This document shows positions 1 to 8,619 of a DNA stretch of 64,000 nt, one piece after another. How positions within the stretch are numbered: position 1 is the first letter of the stretch; the number at the start of each line of letters is the position of its first letter. Made by a program: the position numbers and the translations under genes. Source of the stretch: Roseomonas aerilata DSM 19363 (GTDB lineage Bacteria > Pseudomonadota > Alphaproteobacteria > Acetobacterales > Acetobacteraceae); NCBI RefSeq assembly GCF_000711725.1, contig NZ_JONP01000016.1, forward strand, positions 45,537 to 109,536, in the 5' to 3' direction. The notes under the pieces are model-generated. The model worked only from the letters and a program-made list of their open reading frames with translations. It made no database searches and was not told where the DNA came from.

Positions 1-1
1 C

Positions 2-1735
2 CATGTCGGCGGCTTCGTCATCACGCGCGGCAAGCTGACGGAGTTGGCGATCGTGACCAAGGCCGCGATGGAGAACCGCCATACTGTCGAGTGGGACAAG
101 GACGACATCGGCGTGCTGCGGATGCTGAAAGTGGACGTGCTCGGCCTCGGGATGCTCTCCTGTCTCAGACGGGCCTTCTCGCTGCTGACCATGACGACGG
201 GCGAGGCCCTGACCCTCGCCACCGTGCCGCAGGACGACGAGGCGACCTACACCATGCTGTCGCGCGGGGATTCGCTCGGCGTTTTCCAGGTGGAGAGCCG
301 CGCCCAGATGAACATGCTGCCGCGGATGCGGCCAGCGTGCTTCTACGATCTGGTGATCGAGGTGGCGATCGTGCGGCCGGGGCCGATCCAGGGCGACATG
401 GTGCACCCCTATCTTCATCGCCGGCTCCATCCGGAGACGGTGAGCTACGAGCGTCCGGAGCTCGAGGCCGTGCTGAAGAACACGCTCGGCATACCGCTCT
501 TCCAGGAGCAGGCGATGGAGATCGCCATCGTCGGCGCGGGTTTCACGCCCGACCGCGCGGATGCGCTCCGCCGCGCCATGGCGGCGTGGAAGCACAGGGG
601 CGGCCTCGAGGGTTTCGAGGAGGAATTCACCGGAGGTATGGTTGCCCGCGGCTACTCGCGCGATTTCGCGGAGCGTTGCTTTCGCCAGATCCGCGGCTTC
701 GGGGATTACGGTTTTCCGGAGAGCCACGCGGCCTCCTTCGCGCAGCTCGTCTACATTTCCGCCTGGATCAAGCGCCACCATCCCGCGGTTTTCGCCGCGG
801 CGCTGCTGAACAGCCAGCCGATGGGCTTCTACGCGCCCGCGCAGATCGTGCGCGACGCGCGGGAGCACGGCGTCGACGTCCGCCCGGCCGATGTGACCGC
901 CAGCGACTGGGACTGCACGCTGGAGAGGGAAGGGGAGGGATGGGCGCTGCGGCTCGGGCTGCGCCTCGTCTCGGGCCTGCCGAAGGACGACGGGAAAAAA
1001 ATCGCGTCGCTCCGCCCGGCAGTTTCCCCAGCGGCCCTCGCCGCCGCCGGGCTGGGCCGCGCGGCGCTGGAGGCGCTGGCGCGGGCGGACGCCTTCCGTG
1101 GCCTCGGCCTCGATCGCCGCCGTGCCTTGTGGGAGGCGGCCGCGGTGGAGCGGGCGATGCCGCCCCTGCCGCTCTTCATCGCCGCCGAGGCCGCGCCGCG
1201 CCTGCCGGCGGAAACGCGGGGCGAGGCCACGGTGCTCGACTACGGCGCGACGGGGCTGAGCCTGCGCGCACACCCGCTCGCGTTGCTGCGGCCCAGGCTC
1301 GCGGAAATCGGGGCCTGGGACAGCCGGGCTGTGGCGGCAGGGCGGCAGGGCCAGCGGATGCGCGTCGCGGGGCTGGTGCTGGTGCGCCAGCGCCCCGGCA
1401 CCGCCAAGGGCGTGGTCTTCTTCACGCTGGAGGACGAGTTCGGCACGGTGAACCTCGTCCTCCACGCCGGGACCATCGCGGCCAACCGTGCCCCCGTGGT
1501 GGCCGCGCGCCTGCTGCTGGTGGAGGGAAAGGTGGAGCGCTACGACGAGGGCGCGGTGCCGGTCGTCCACCTTCTCGGCCAAAAATTGGAGGACCGCTCG
1601 GATCTGCTGGACGGGCTGCACCTTCTCGGCCCCGTGCCGGTGCCGCTGGCCCGCGCGGACGAGGTGTCGCGCGGGACGGACCACCGGCCGGATTCACGCT
1701 CCCCCACTTTCCCAGGCAGTCGGGACTGGCACTGA
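2..1735 (+). CDS. dnaE2: Error-prone DNA polymerase DnaE2 (ImuC), C-terminal part
   Basis: C-terminal 577 residues of an error-prone class C DNA polymerase; the reading frame is open from base 2, so the start lies before the window. DnaE2 acts with ImuA and ImuB in SOS-induced translesion synthesis. The fragment opens with the HVGGFVI motif and carries the FQVESRAQMNMLP and RPGPIQGDMVHPY blocks of the polymerase core, then a helix-hairpin-helix region. An OB-fold begins near fragment residue 453 (MRVAGLVLVRQ). It ends in SRDWH, close to the SRDFH tail usual in DnaE2. That tail and the block arrangement separate it from replicative DnaE. imuA and imuB, if present, would lie upstream outside the window. 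Confidence 0.95.
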   Translation, partial: HVGGFVITRGKLTELAIVTKAAMENRHTVEWDKDDIGVLRMLKVDVLGLGMLSCLRRAFSLLTMTTGEALTLATVPQDDEATYTMLSRGDSLGVFQVESRAQMNMLPRMRPACFYDLVIEVAIVRPGPIQGDMVHPYLHRRLHPETVSYERPELEAVLKNTLGIPLFQEQAMEIAIVGAGFTPDRADALRRAMAAWKHRGGLEGFEEEFTGGMVARGYSRDFAERCFRQIRGFGDYGFPESHAASFAQLVYISAWIKRHHPAVFAAALLNSQPMGFYAPAQIVRDAREHGVDVRPADVTASDWDCTLEREGEGWALRLGLRLVSGLPKDDGKKIASLRPAVSPAALAAAGLGRAALEALARADAFRGLGLDRRRALWEAAAVERAMPPLPLFIAAEAAPRLPAETRGEATVLDYGATGLSLRAHPLALLRPRLAEIGAWDSRAVAAGRQGQRMRVAGLVLVRQRPGTAKGVVFFTLEDEFGTVNLVLHAGTIAANRAPVVAARLLLVEGKVERYDEGAVPVVHLLGQKLEDRSDLLDGLHLLGPVPVPLARADEVSRGTDHRPDSRSPTFPGSRDWH

Positions 1736-1745
1736 GCGCGCGGGT

Positions 1746-3452
1746 CTATTCGGCGGCCAGGGGCATCGTATCCTCCCCCGCGGGCACCGCCTCGGACACT
1801 CGCTCCTCGCCGGTCCGCGGCAGGAGAAGGGCGCTGCGGCGGATCAGCCAGACCGCCCGCTCGAAGAGGGAGGTGGCGCGGAAGAGAAGGTCCAGCCCGT
1901 CCTGCATTGCGACCCCCGCGCGCGCCAGGCGGCGGCGGATCCCGTCCATCATGACCGAGCGGTCGGCCGAGAGTTCGGAGAGCGTCGCTGCGGACTCGGC
2001 ATCGCCTGAAAGGGCAGCCTCGTGCAGCTCCGTCAGCAGGAGGTGCAGGGACTCCGCGAGCGGCCCGACGAGGCCGCCGAGCGGATCGTCCGCCCCGCGC
2101 CGCGCAATCGCCTCCAGCACGCCGGCCTGCTCCGCCACGGTTTCGCGCAGGGCACTGACGAGGCCATTGAGGTTCTCAAAGGCAAGCGCCCGCTCCAGTT
2201 CCTCGCGTGGGCAGCCCCGGCCGAGGATTTCCTGCAGGAAGGTGCCCACCGAGCGCTCTACCGCGGCGCTCGCGGCCGAGAGGGCTTCGCGGGGAAGGGG
2301 AGAGCCGACGCCCTCCTCCCGCACGTCGTCGAGCAGCCCGGGTAGTCGGCCGAGCAGCCGCGCCCCCTCCCGCGCGACGAGGTCGAGCGCCGTCGGCACG
2401 TCCTCCAGCGCCCCGTCATAGAGGTATTCCGGCAGGGAGAGCGCCTCCTCCGCCGTCGCGGGGGAGAGCCGCTCCAGCAGCGCCGGCATGAACCGGTGAA
2501 AGGGCGTGACGAGCAGGGCGGGCAGGAGCTGGAGCGCGACGAAGAGGAGGCTGAGCCGCTGCGGCAGGCCGATTTCCGAGAGCGGAGCGGGCAGGTCGGG
2601 CAGCAGGTGCCGAAGGAGAAAGGGCAACGCGAGAAGAGCGGCCCCCGCGACCTTGAACAGCACCTGGAAGGTCGCCAGCCGCCGCGCTGCGCCCCGCAGA
2701 CCGTTCCCCACCAGCAGAACCGAGAGCCCCGAGCCGAGCGAGGCGCCGCAGACCGCCATCCCCGCCTGGGCGCCGTCGAGCAGCCCGACATTGGCGAGCG
2801 CGATGGCCAGCACGGTGACCACCGAGGAGGACTGGGCGACCATCGTCATCGCCGCGCCGAGCGCGAAGGGAATGGCAAGGCCGTGCCCAGCCTGGAGCAG
2901 GGCCGCCCGCACCGCCGCCGAGTCGCCCAGCGGCGCCGCTCCCGCCTTCAGCAGGGCGAGCCCCAGAAAGATGAGGCCGAGTTGGAAAACCGCGCCCAGC
3001 ACCGACTTCCATCGCCCGCCGCCGGGGGCGAAGGCCAGCGCGCAGCCGGTGGTGCCGAGCAGCCAGAGCGCCGCCACCCGCAGGTCCAGCGCCGCCAGCA
3101 ACACGAGCACGGCGGTGCCGATGTTGCACCAGGCGACCACCGGGATGGCGCCCCGCAGCGGCAGAGTTCCAGCCTGCACCAGCGAGGCGGAGATGACGGT
3201 GACGGCACTGGACGACTGGGTGAGCGCCCCAAGCGCCGCCCCGCTGAGCGCCGCGCTGAGGCCGCCGCGCGTGGCATGGGCCACCGCCACGCGCAGCCGC
3301 CGCCCGGCCATCTGCTGGACCTGCACGCCAAGGCCGTGAACGCCGGCAAGGAAAAGACCGAGCCCACCGAGGAAGGAAGCGAGGATGTCCAATCGGGGCT
3401 CTTCGTTCACTCTGATCGGCCCTGCCGCGGCCGCCGGGCCCCGGGAAGGCAT
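1746..3452 (-). CDS. Na/Pi cotransporter family membrane protein with PhoU-like tail
   Basis: Inner-membrane protein of 568 residues in the NptA-type Na+/phosphate cotransporter family. Two inverted-repeat halves each carry the family signature: LTQSSSAVTV (serines near residues 80-82) and VAQSSSVVTV (near 208-210). Hydrophobic segments fill residues 20-310. The last 220 residues are soluble and helical, as in the PhoU-like domain many of these proteins carry. It probably moves phosphate with sodium, but direction and substrate cannot be read from sequence. The ATG at 3452 is chosen because a GGAGG lies 10 bases before it; an ATG at 3488 and a GTG at 3410 are alternatives. It is convergent with dnaE2. 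Confidence 0.85.
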   Translation of the reverse strand: MPSRGPAAAAGPIRVNEEPRLDILASFLGGLGLFLAGVHGLGVQVQQMAGRRLRVAVAHATRGGLSAALSGAALGALTQSSSAVTVISASLVQAGTLPLRGAIPVVAWCNIGTAVLVLLAALDLRVAALWLLGTTGCALAFAPGGGRWKSVLGAVFQLGLIFLGLALLKAGAAPLGDSAAVRAALLQAGHGLAIPFALGAAMTMVAQSSSVVTVLAIALANVGLLDGAQAGMAVCGASLGSGLSVLLVGNGLRGAARRLATFQVLFKVAGAALLALPFLLRHLLPDLPAPLSEIGLPQRLSLLFVALQLLPALLVTPFHRFMPALLERLSPATAEEALSLPEYLYDGALEDVPTALDLVAREGARLLGRLPGLLDDVREEGVGSPLPREALSAASAAVERSVGTFLQEILGRGCPREELERALAFENLNGLVSALRETVAEQAGVLEAIARRGADDPLGGLVGPLAESLHLLLTELHEAALSGDAESAATLSELSADRSVMMDGIRRRLARAGVAMQDGLDLLFRATSLFERAVWLIRRSALLLPRTGEERVSEAVPAGEDTMPLAAE

Positions 3453-3582
3453 TGGCCGGACGCCTCCGGCGATATCGTTGCGGATCATGGGCGAAGTCGG
3501 GCGCCGGTGCAGCAGGCTGCGGGAGTTGTCATAAAAAGATCAACCGCGTGCCCCGGCCGTTTCGCGCAGCCGGAGCCCGGGG

Positions 3583-3611
3583 CCCCGCGACCGGTCAGCC
3601 CGGTCGCGGGG
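3583..3611. terminator. Perfect 12-bp hairpin below the tail-gene block
   Basis: Inverted repeat with 12-base arms (CCCCGCGACCGG at 3583-3594, complement at 3600-3611) and a 5-base loop, 8 bases past the stop of the last tail gene. There is no T-run on the minus side, so it is a terminator-like or transcript-end hairpin rather than a textbook intrinsic terminator. It also marks the end of the tail-gene block. Confidence 0.6.
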
Positions 3612-3619
3612 GCGGACCA

Positions 3620-3994
3620 TCAGGTGGGGTTCACCGAGAGGGCGTTGGCAGCCACCGTCACCGTGCCCGTGCCGGCCATCACGACCGGGGCGGCAAGCGG
3701 GGCGACGAGGAGCGGGTTGCCGCCCGAGGCCGCGTCGTAGAGCCCCACATGGGTCAGCGTGCCGGCCGAGGCGGAGAAGACGAAGCGGATCGCCTCGGCG
3801 TTCTGCTGCGCGCCCGTACCCGTGAAGGTCACGCGCTGGCGGGCGTAGCCGTTGCCGGCCGGCTCCCCGCTCAGCCCCGCGGCCGCCGTGCCGCCGGTGC
3901 CGAGCGCGGCGTAGACGGTGGTGGGAAGGCTCGGGACGCGGGCGCAGACGGCACGGGCAAGGAGGTTGCGCGCGTAATCGGTCAGTGCGGACAT
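3620..3994 (-). CDS. Small phage tail-associated protein
   Basis: A 124-residue protein, last gene of the minus-strand tail block. The N-terminus (MSALTDYARNLLARAV...) and the following short beta-rich repeats (VYAALGTGG, FVFSASAGTLTHVGLYDA) resemble small phage proteins beginning SNYLENKLLDHLLGG that sit beside tail or fibre genes. The start at 3994 fits this N-terminus; an upstream ATG at 4039 would add 15 unrelated residues and run into the preceding gene. It is 13 bases downstream of the fibre gene. The precise role is not known; a virion or fibre-associated part is inferred from position. Confidence 0.65.
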   Translation of the reverse strand: MSALTDYARNLLARAVCARVPSLPTTVYAALGTGGTAAAGLSGEPAGNGYARQRVTFTGTGAQQNAEAIRFVFSASAGTLTHVGLYDAASGGNPLLVAPLAAPVVMAGTGTVTVAANALSVNPT

Positions 3995-4007
3995 GGTGGT
4001 CTCCCGT

Positions 4008-5252
4008 TCAGTTGAGGGTGAGCGCCTGCAGGATGGCATCCGGCAGGCGGGTGGGGTGGAGGTCCAGGGGACCGACCTCGCCGAAGGCCCCCTGACCGAG
4101 CGTGGAGGCGCCGTGGCCGATCAGCAGGCGGCTGACCGCCGGGATCGCCCCCGCCAGCGACACGACCGTGCCGCCGTTGCAGCAGGCCACGATGCCGCTC
4201 GTGTCCCAGGCCAGGGCGGCGCGGATGGCGACGCCCGGTGCCAGGGTCTGGATGCTCGATCCCGAGGTCAGCGTCCCCGAGACCGAGCGGAAGGGTTGGA
4301 GCGTCGCCGCCCCGCCGGGCTTGCGCAGCCCGAAGCGGTTGGCGTCCGTGCCGTCGTCGAGCACGAGCAGGCCCTGCACGTCGGCCGCGGCCGTGCTCAC
4401 CGCGGGCAACATGAAGGTGCCGACCAGGGTGCCGGCGGCCGCCCGGGTGGCGTTAAGCGAGAAGACCGGCACGTCCGCGGTGCGGGTGGAGGAGGCGGGC
4501 GTGCCCGCGGCCGGCAGGACGGGCGTGGAGGCGAGGCCGCCCAACTCAAGCTGGGGGCAAGCAAAGCGAAGGGTAATATCCACCGGCCCCCCAGTCGTGA
4601 CGCCCATGCTGTAATACTGCTGGGTGGATGTTGCAGAATTTCCGGCGGTGACGGTGTTCGAGAAGCGTTGCAGCGTGCCGGTGAGCTGCCCGGAGACATC
4701 CACGCTCACGGTTCCGGCGCCGCCAGTCGTCACGTTGCGGTTGTTGATGCTTATGATGTTGGCGAGGCTACCTCCGACGATGGCCAGCCATATGCTGTGC
4801 GTGAACACCGTTCCTGCTGATATGCTCAGGCTGTTTCCACTGTCGTATGTGAACGCCAGTGATGATCCTGACGGGGTGCCCTGGAACCGCACGTCCACAT
4901 AGGGCAGGCCCTTGGAGGTTCCCTGGCCAACACAGGCAACAGTCCCAAGGCCGTTCGTGAGGTTGCCGAAGTAGGTCCACATCGCCCCGGCGCCGGTCCC
5001 GCCAACCGTCGCCCCCTCCAGGCGCGGGTTGCGGATGGCGTTCGTCCGCGCGCCCTCTATCACCAGCCGCTGAGCCGCGCCCTGGAAGCGGGGCGCGTTC
5101 GTCGCATAGGACAGCATGGTGGCGCCGTCCGTCCCCGCCGCGAGCGCGGTGGAGGCGCGGATCAGCGCCAACCCACCCGATAGCGCGCTCGCCGACACAA
5201 GCCGGAGCGGCCCGCCGCTCAGCGCGTGGATGATGGGTGTGGCCCCGATCAT
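4008..5252 (-). CDS. Phage fibre-like protein
   Basis: A 414-residue protein with the LVIEGARTNAIRNPR motif seen near the N-terminus of phage head-spike and tail-fibre proteins, followed by beta-rich sequence resembling carbohydrate-binding or lectin-like folds: a middle segment to about residue 250, then a C-terminal laminin-G/concanavalin-like stretch with LLIGHG and FGEVGPLDLH. Very low in Lys, rich in Ser, Thr and Gly, as in fibres. The start codon overlaps the tailspike stop by one base (TGATG), so the two are translationally coupled. Probably a receptor-binding part; the ligand is unknown. Confidence 0.75.
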   Translation of the reverse strand: MIGATPIIHALSGGPLRLVSASALSGGLALIRASTALAAGTDGATMLSYATNAPRFQGAAQRLVIEGARTNAIRNPRLEGATVGGTGAGAMWTYFGNLTNGLGTVACVGQGTSKGLPYVDVRFQGTPSGSSLAFTYDSGNSLSISAGTVFTHSIWLAIVGGSLANIISINNRNVTTGGAGTVSVDVSGQLTGTLQRFSNTVTAGNSATSTQQYYSMGVTTGGPVDITLRFACPQLELGGLASTPVLPAAGTPASSTRTADVPVFSLNATRAAAGTLVGTFMLPAVSTAAADVQGLLVLDDGTDANRFGLRKPGGAATLQPFRSVSGTLTSGSSIQTLAPGVAIRAALAWDTSGIVACCNGGTVVSLAGAIPAVSRLLIGHGASTLGQGAFGEVGPLDLHPTRLPDAILQALTLN

Positions 5253-7678
5253 CAGCTGGCCCCCGCGCCAGTGAGCTGGCAGAGCTTCGTCGTCCCGCCA
5301 TCCGGCGAGAAGACGATGAGGCTGGCGACGCCGCCCGAGCGGATTTTCGTGAAGCCGTCCGGGTTGCCGATCGCCGCGGTGAAGCCGGTGAGCGGCAGGG
5401 CGAGGTCGGTGCCGCTGCGGTTCAGCACCATGCAGGAGAACCCGTTGCCCGTGGCCGACCAGTCGATCGAAAGGGTTGAGCCCGGGTTGGCCACCAGCAT
5501 CCGCGCGTTGTGCGTGGCGAAGGTCAGCGGCGTCGCGGCGGAGAGCATCACCATAGGCATGGCACGCTGGGTGAAGCTGTTGTCCACGTAGTTGCGCGTC
5601 GCCGCCTGCATCGCCGATACCGGATCGGCCGCCAGCGTCATCGACCCCGTCAGCGACAGCGAACCAGCCAGCGTCATCGCTCCGTTTGAGGCGATCCGCA
5701 CCCGCTCCGTCAGCGCACCGCCCGAGCGGGTCTCGACCACGATCGCGCCCGCCTCGGCCCCCGCCGTCACCGTCTCGGCGACAGCACCGATGCGGCCGAA
5801 GGTCACCTCCGCCGCGCTGCTGTTGTTGCCGTTCACCTCGAGGTTGAAGAGACGGTCGTTCGCGGCGGGCGCCGTAGAGAGCCGTCGGGTGCGGAGCGTC
5901 ATCGGCAACGTCATTCCCGCGCCGCCAAAGTTGAAGGCCGCGTTCGGGTTCAGTGTCTGGTCGCCGCCAAGATAGACATCCGTGCCGGTGACGCTGACCG
6001 CGGCCGCCGCCGTGTCGCCACTGCCGTGCAGGCGGAGCATGGCGCCGGCGCTGCTGCTGCGGCGGTGCACCGCGACGATGCCGTCGCTACGCGCCGAGAG
6101 CCGCGTCTCGATCGCCCCGGCCGCCGAGATGGCCGCGAGTTCCGCCTGCCCGCCGATAGAGCGGTTGATGCCGACGCTGGAGGGCATGCGGCTGCTGCTC
6201 ACCTGCAGCTTTTGCAGCGCACCCGCGCTCTCACCGGTGAAGCCGGCGTTCTTGAGGTCGCAGCCGACGATCTGCAGGCTGTCCGCGTTGTTGAAGAGGT
6301 GGACGGTGCCGTAGATGTCGCAGCCCATCAGCACCAGCCCGCCGTCCTGCAGCTCCAGCGAGCGGCCGGAGCCGGAGGGAAGCATGACGCCGGCGATGGT
6401 GTTCTGGTCGGAGGCCTGGACATTCACAACCAGGGCACGGCCCTTGCTCGACCAAAAGCCGCCGTACCACTTGTTGCGGTTCGCCAGGCCCGTGATCTGC
6501 ACGCCGATCGTGGCGGGATCGACCACAATGCCGTCGAGCCCGCAGTTCACGATCTGCGCCGAATGGCACTCGTCGTCGAGGTGCCAGCCGATGTCATGCC
6601 CGAACTCGAAGCAGTTCACGAAGTTCGGCATGTCGGCGTCGTAGATCCAGAAGCCCTTGCCGCGACGGTGGTTGAGCGTCGGGTTGACCGATCCGCCGCT
6701 CGTGTAGGTGCCGGAGAAGGCGCTGGCCGCGAGGTCAAGCGTCGTGCTGCTCGGCACGGCGGCGATCGTGAAGCGGCCGTTCGCCCCGGCAACGCCGCCC
6801 ACGCCGCTGGTAACCACCAGGTCCCCGGCGCGTAGCTCGTGGGCGGAGGACACAGTCAGCCGCACGAGGCCGGACGGGTTGGCGGCGCAGCCCGTGACCG
6901 CGTAGGTTGTGTTGGAGAAGCCCCGGCCCGTGGTGGCCAGCGGGTGCCAGTTGATGCGCTCGTTATGGGCGATGTCGTAGGAGCGGCCGAGATAGAGGCC
7001 GTTGGTGCAGTCGCCCACCACGTCGAGCACGCGCGTGCGGCTGGAACCGTTGCTGTAGATGCCCCAGGTGAACCCGATGATGAGCAGGCTGCGCACAGAG
7101 GCGTCGGTGGCGTTCGTCGGGCTGCCGCCCGTCGTCCCGTCACCGACGCTGACCGCGGTTCCCGAGAAGGCGGCTACGCAGTCCAGCGCCTCGCGCACGT
7201 TGGAGGGTGCGACGAGGCCCTTGCGCAGGATGGCGACACCCTCCAGCGCCGCGTTCCGGCGCAGGCGGATGGTGCGCAGCGGGTTCAGCACAATGGCGTA
7301 GGGAATGGAGGTGTAGTCGTTGTCCACCCGGAAGCCGCCGGGATCGGCGGCGCCGCGAAGAGTGACGTTGGGCGGGATGATGAGGTCCGCGCTGTCCACC
7401 AGGTAGCGGCGCGGGCCGAACGTCACCACGCCACCGCCGGCCGCGGCGGCGTTGTTCATTGCGGTCTGAATGGCCAGCGTGTCGTCCGTCGTGCCGTCGC
7501 CAGCCGCGCCGAAGTCGCGCACGTAGAGCGGGCGGTCCGCGGTGATGATGGAGCGGATCTGGCCGAAGGTGGCGCGCCGCGTCTCAGTCCCGGACCCCAC
7601 GCCCTGCACGATGGGGGAGACGTCCGTGTCCTGTAGGGCGGCGGCTGGAGGAAGTTCGCTGATCTTGCTGTCGGGCAT
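5252..7678 (-). CDS. Phage tailspike with pectate-lyase-type beta-helix
   Basis: An 808-residue protein. Residues 1-40 (MPDSKISELPPAAALQDTD...) match the ISELP-type N-terminal segment found on many phage adhesins, which likely anchors it to the particle. From about residue 50 it has the VRDFGAAGDGTTDDTLAIQ block of the pectate lyase/glycosyl hydrolase 28 right-handed beta-helix, typical of tailspikes that bind or cut surface polysaccharide. The remainder is a beta-rich shaft ending in a trimer-forming or receptor part. No signal peptide. It lies second in the block, after a 54-base gap. Enzymatic specificity cannot be assigned; binding without cleavage is possible. Confidence 0.85.
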   Translation of the reverse strand: MPDSKISELPPAAALQDTDVSPIVQGVGSGTETRRATFGQIRSIITADRPLYVRDFGAAGDGTTDDTLAIQTAMNNAAAAGGGVVTFGPRRYLVDSADLIIPPNVTLRGAADPGGFRVDNDYTSIPYAIVLNPLRTIRLRRNAALEGVAILRKGLVAPSNVREALDCVAAFSGTAVSVGDGTTGGSPTNATDASVRSLLIIGFTWGIYSNGSSRTRVLDVVGDCTNGLYLGRSYDIAHNERINWHPLATTGRGFSNTTYAVTGCAANPSGLVRLTVSSAHELRAGDLVVTSGVGGVAGANGRFTIAAVPSSTTLDLAASAFSGTYTSGGSVNPTLNHRRGKGFWIYDADMPNFVNCFEFGHDIGWHLDDECHSAQIVNCGLDGIVVDPATIGVQITGLANRNKWYGGFWSSKGRALVVNVQASDQNTIAGVMLPSGSGRSLELQDGGLVLMGCDIYGTVHLFNNADSLQIVGCDLKNAGFTGESAGALQKLQVSSSRMPSSVGINRSIGGQAELAAISAAGAIETRLSARSDGIVAVHRRSSSAGAMLRLHGSGDTAAAAVSVTGTDVYLGGDQTLNPNAAFNFGGAGMTLPMTLRTRRLSTAPAANDRLFNLEVNGNNSSAAEVTFGRIGAVAETVTAGAEAGAIVVETRSGGALTERVRIASNGAMTLAGSLSLTGSMTLAADPVSAMQAATRNYVDNSFTQRAMPMVMLSAATPLTFATHNARMLVANPGSTLSIDWSATGNGFSCMVLNRSGTDLALPLTGFTAAIGNPDGFTKIRSGGVASLIVFSPDGGTTKLCQLTGAGAS

Positions 7679-7732
7679 CGGGGCTGGCGGCTCCGTTGGA
7701 GGGGCGGGCGGCGTCGGGGCGAGTGGGTGGCG

Positions 7733-8383
7733 CTACATGACCATCCGGCCGCCAGCCTCGATCAGCATGCTGACCCCACTCTCGAGCAGGAGCGCGAAGG
7801 CGGAGAGGACGACGAAGGAGGGAGAAACCTGCGCCACCAGCGGATCCAGCGCGTCCTCGACCTTCACGCGGTAGCCGTTGCCCGGCGTTGGCGCGGCGAA
7901 GGTGGCGCTGGCGCTGCCCGCCGCGACCGGCACGCTCGTCGGCCCGAGCACGGGCGCGCCGAGCGAGTTGAGCACGCTGAACTTCAGCGTCGTGGTGGCG
8001 CCCGAGGCGCTGGCCCGGACGGTGAAGTTCTGCCCCTGGTTCAGGCCGCTCGGCATGGCGCCGAGGGCGACGCCGCGCGCGACCGCCGTGACGGAGAGGT
8101 CGGTCTCGATGCCGAGGGTCGCCGCGCCCGTGAGCCGCAGCGGCGCCGAGTTGGCATCGACCACGATGCCGTTGCCAACCTCGCCGTTGTTGCGGACCGG
8201 CAGGATCGCCGTCGCGTCGCCCGCCTGCACCACCACCATGTGGCCCGGCAGCAGCCGGCCCGCCGCGCCGTTGAAGTAGCCCGGCGAAAGAACGGTGGCC
8301 CGGCTGTCCGTGGTCTTGTAGAGCCACAGGGTGAAGCTGTCCGCTGCAACGAGCGAGATCAGGCTGTTGGCGATGAAGGACAT
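7733..8383 (-). CDS. Phage structural-type protein of unknown function
   Basis: First gene of the tail block, 216 residues. The start at 8383 follows AGGAG by about 9 bases. The N-terminal part (SFTLWLYKTTDSRATVLSPGYFNGAAGRLLPGHMVVVQAGD) resembles the small repeated domain in phage structural proteins with a YFN...LLK.GD pattern, often next to fibre genes; the middle (residues 110-180) is beta-rich and Ig-like. A hydrophobic C-terminus (FVVLSAFALLLESGVSMLIEAGG) is unusual. No enzymatic motif. A decoration or adhesin-adaptor role is inferred only from similarity of pattern and location. Confidence 0.6.
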   Translation of the reverse strand: MSFIANSLISLVAADSFTLWLYKTTDSRATVLSPGYFNGAAGRLLPGHMVVVQAGDATAILPVRNNGEVGNGIVVDANSAPLRLTGAATLGIETDLSVTAVARGVALGAMPSGLNQGQNFTVRASASGATTTLKFSVLNSLGAPVLGPTSVPVAAGSASATFAAPTPGNGYRVKVEDALDPLVAQVSPSFVVLSAFALLLESGVSMLIEAGGRMVM

Positions 8384-8411
8384 GCGGGGTGGCTCCTGCG
8401 CGGCGAACACG

Positions 8412-8441
8412 AAAAACCCCGCGCGGCAGGGCCGGGCGGGG
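8412..8441 (-). terminator. Intrinsic terminator ahead of the tail block
   Basis: On the minus strand the transcript would fold as CCCCGC/GCGGGG closing over CGGC/GCCG with one C-C mismatch and a 3-base loop (8417-8441), followed directly by five U (8412-8416). This is a strong intrinsic terminator, placed 29 bases before the ATG of the first tail gene and on the same strand, so it would stop transcription into the block unless read through. Confidence 0.75.
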
Positions 8442-8493
8442 CGGATGGTGAGTGGTTTGAGGGGCGGGCGCGGTTGTCCCGTTGGCGAGAGGG

Positions 8494-8522
8494 GAGTTAC
8501 AGGACCCCTTGCCTTATGTCAA
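8494..8522 (-). promoter_or_regulatory. Candidate sigma70-type promoter for the tail block
   Basis: A perfect TTGACA (-35) lies at 8522-8517 on the minus strand; 17 bases on is TAACTC (8499-8494), a weak -10. Transcription from here would start near 8487 and meet the terminator at 8441-8412 before the first gene. The surrounding bases are AT-richer than the rest of the window. Confidence 0.4.
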
Positions 8523-8619
8523 GAAATAATTCCTCGAAGTTCCCAGAAAAGATACCCATCTTGCGTCCTGCGCCGAGCCCCATAACCTCACGCTTTCCAG
8601 CCCAGCTCCGCGAGACGGC

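Noticed and set aside
1746..3740. Long plus-strand frames over the phosphate-transporter gene
   Set aside because: They are Arg/Gln-rich, without family similarity, and antisense to a gene with clear motifs.
6026..7636. Plus-strand frames of 265-269 codons over the tailspike gene
   Set aside because: Composition (runs of Val/Ala/Arg/Gly/His) is that of antisense GC-rich shadow frames; the tailspike has recognisable domains.
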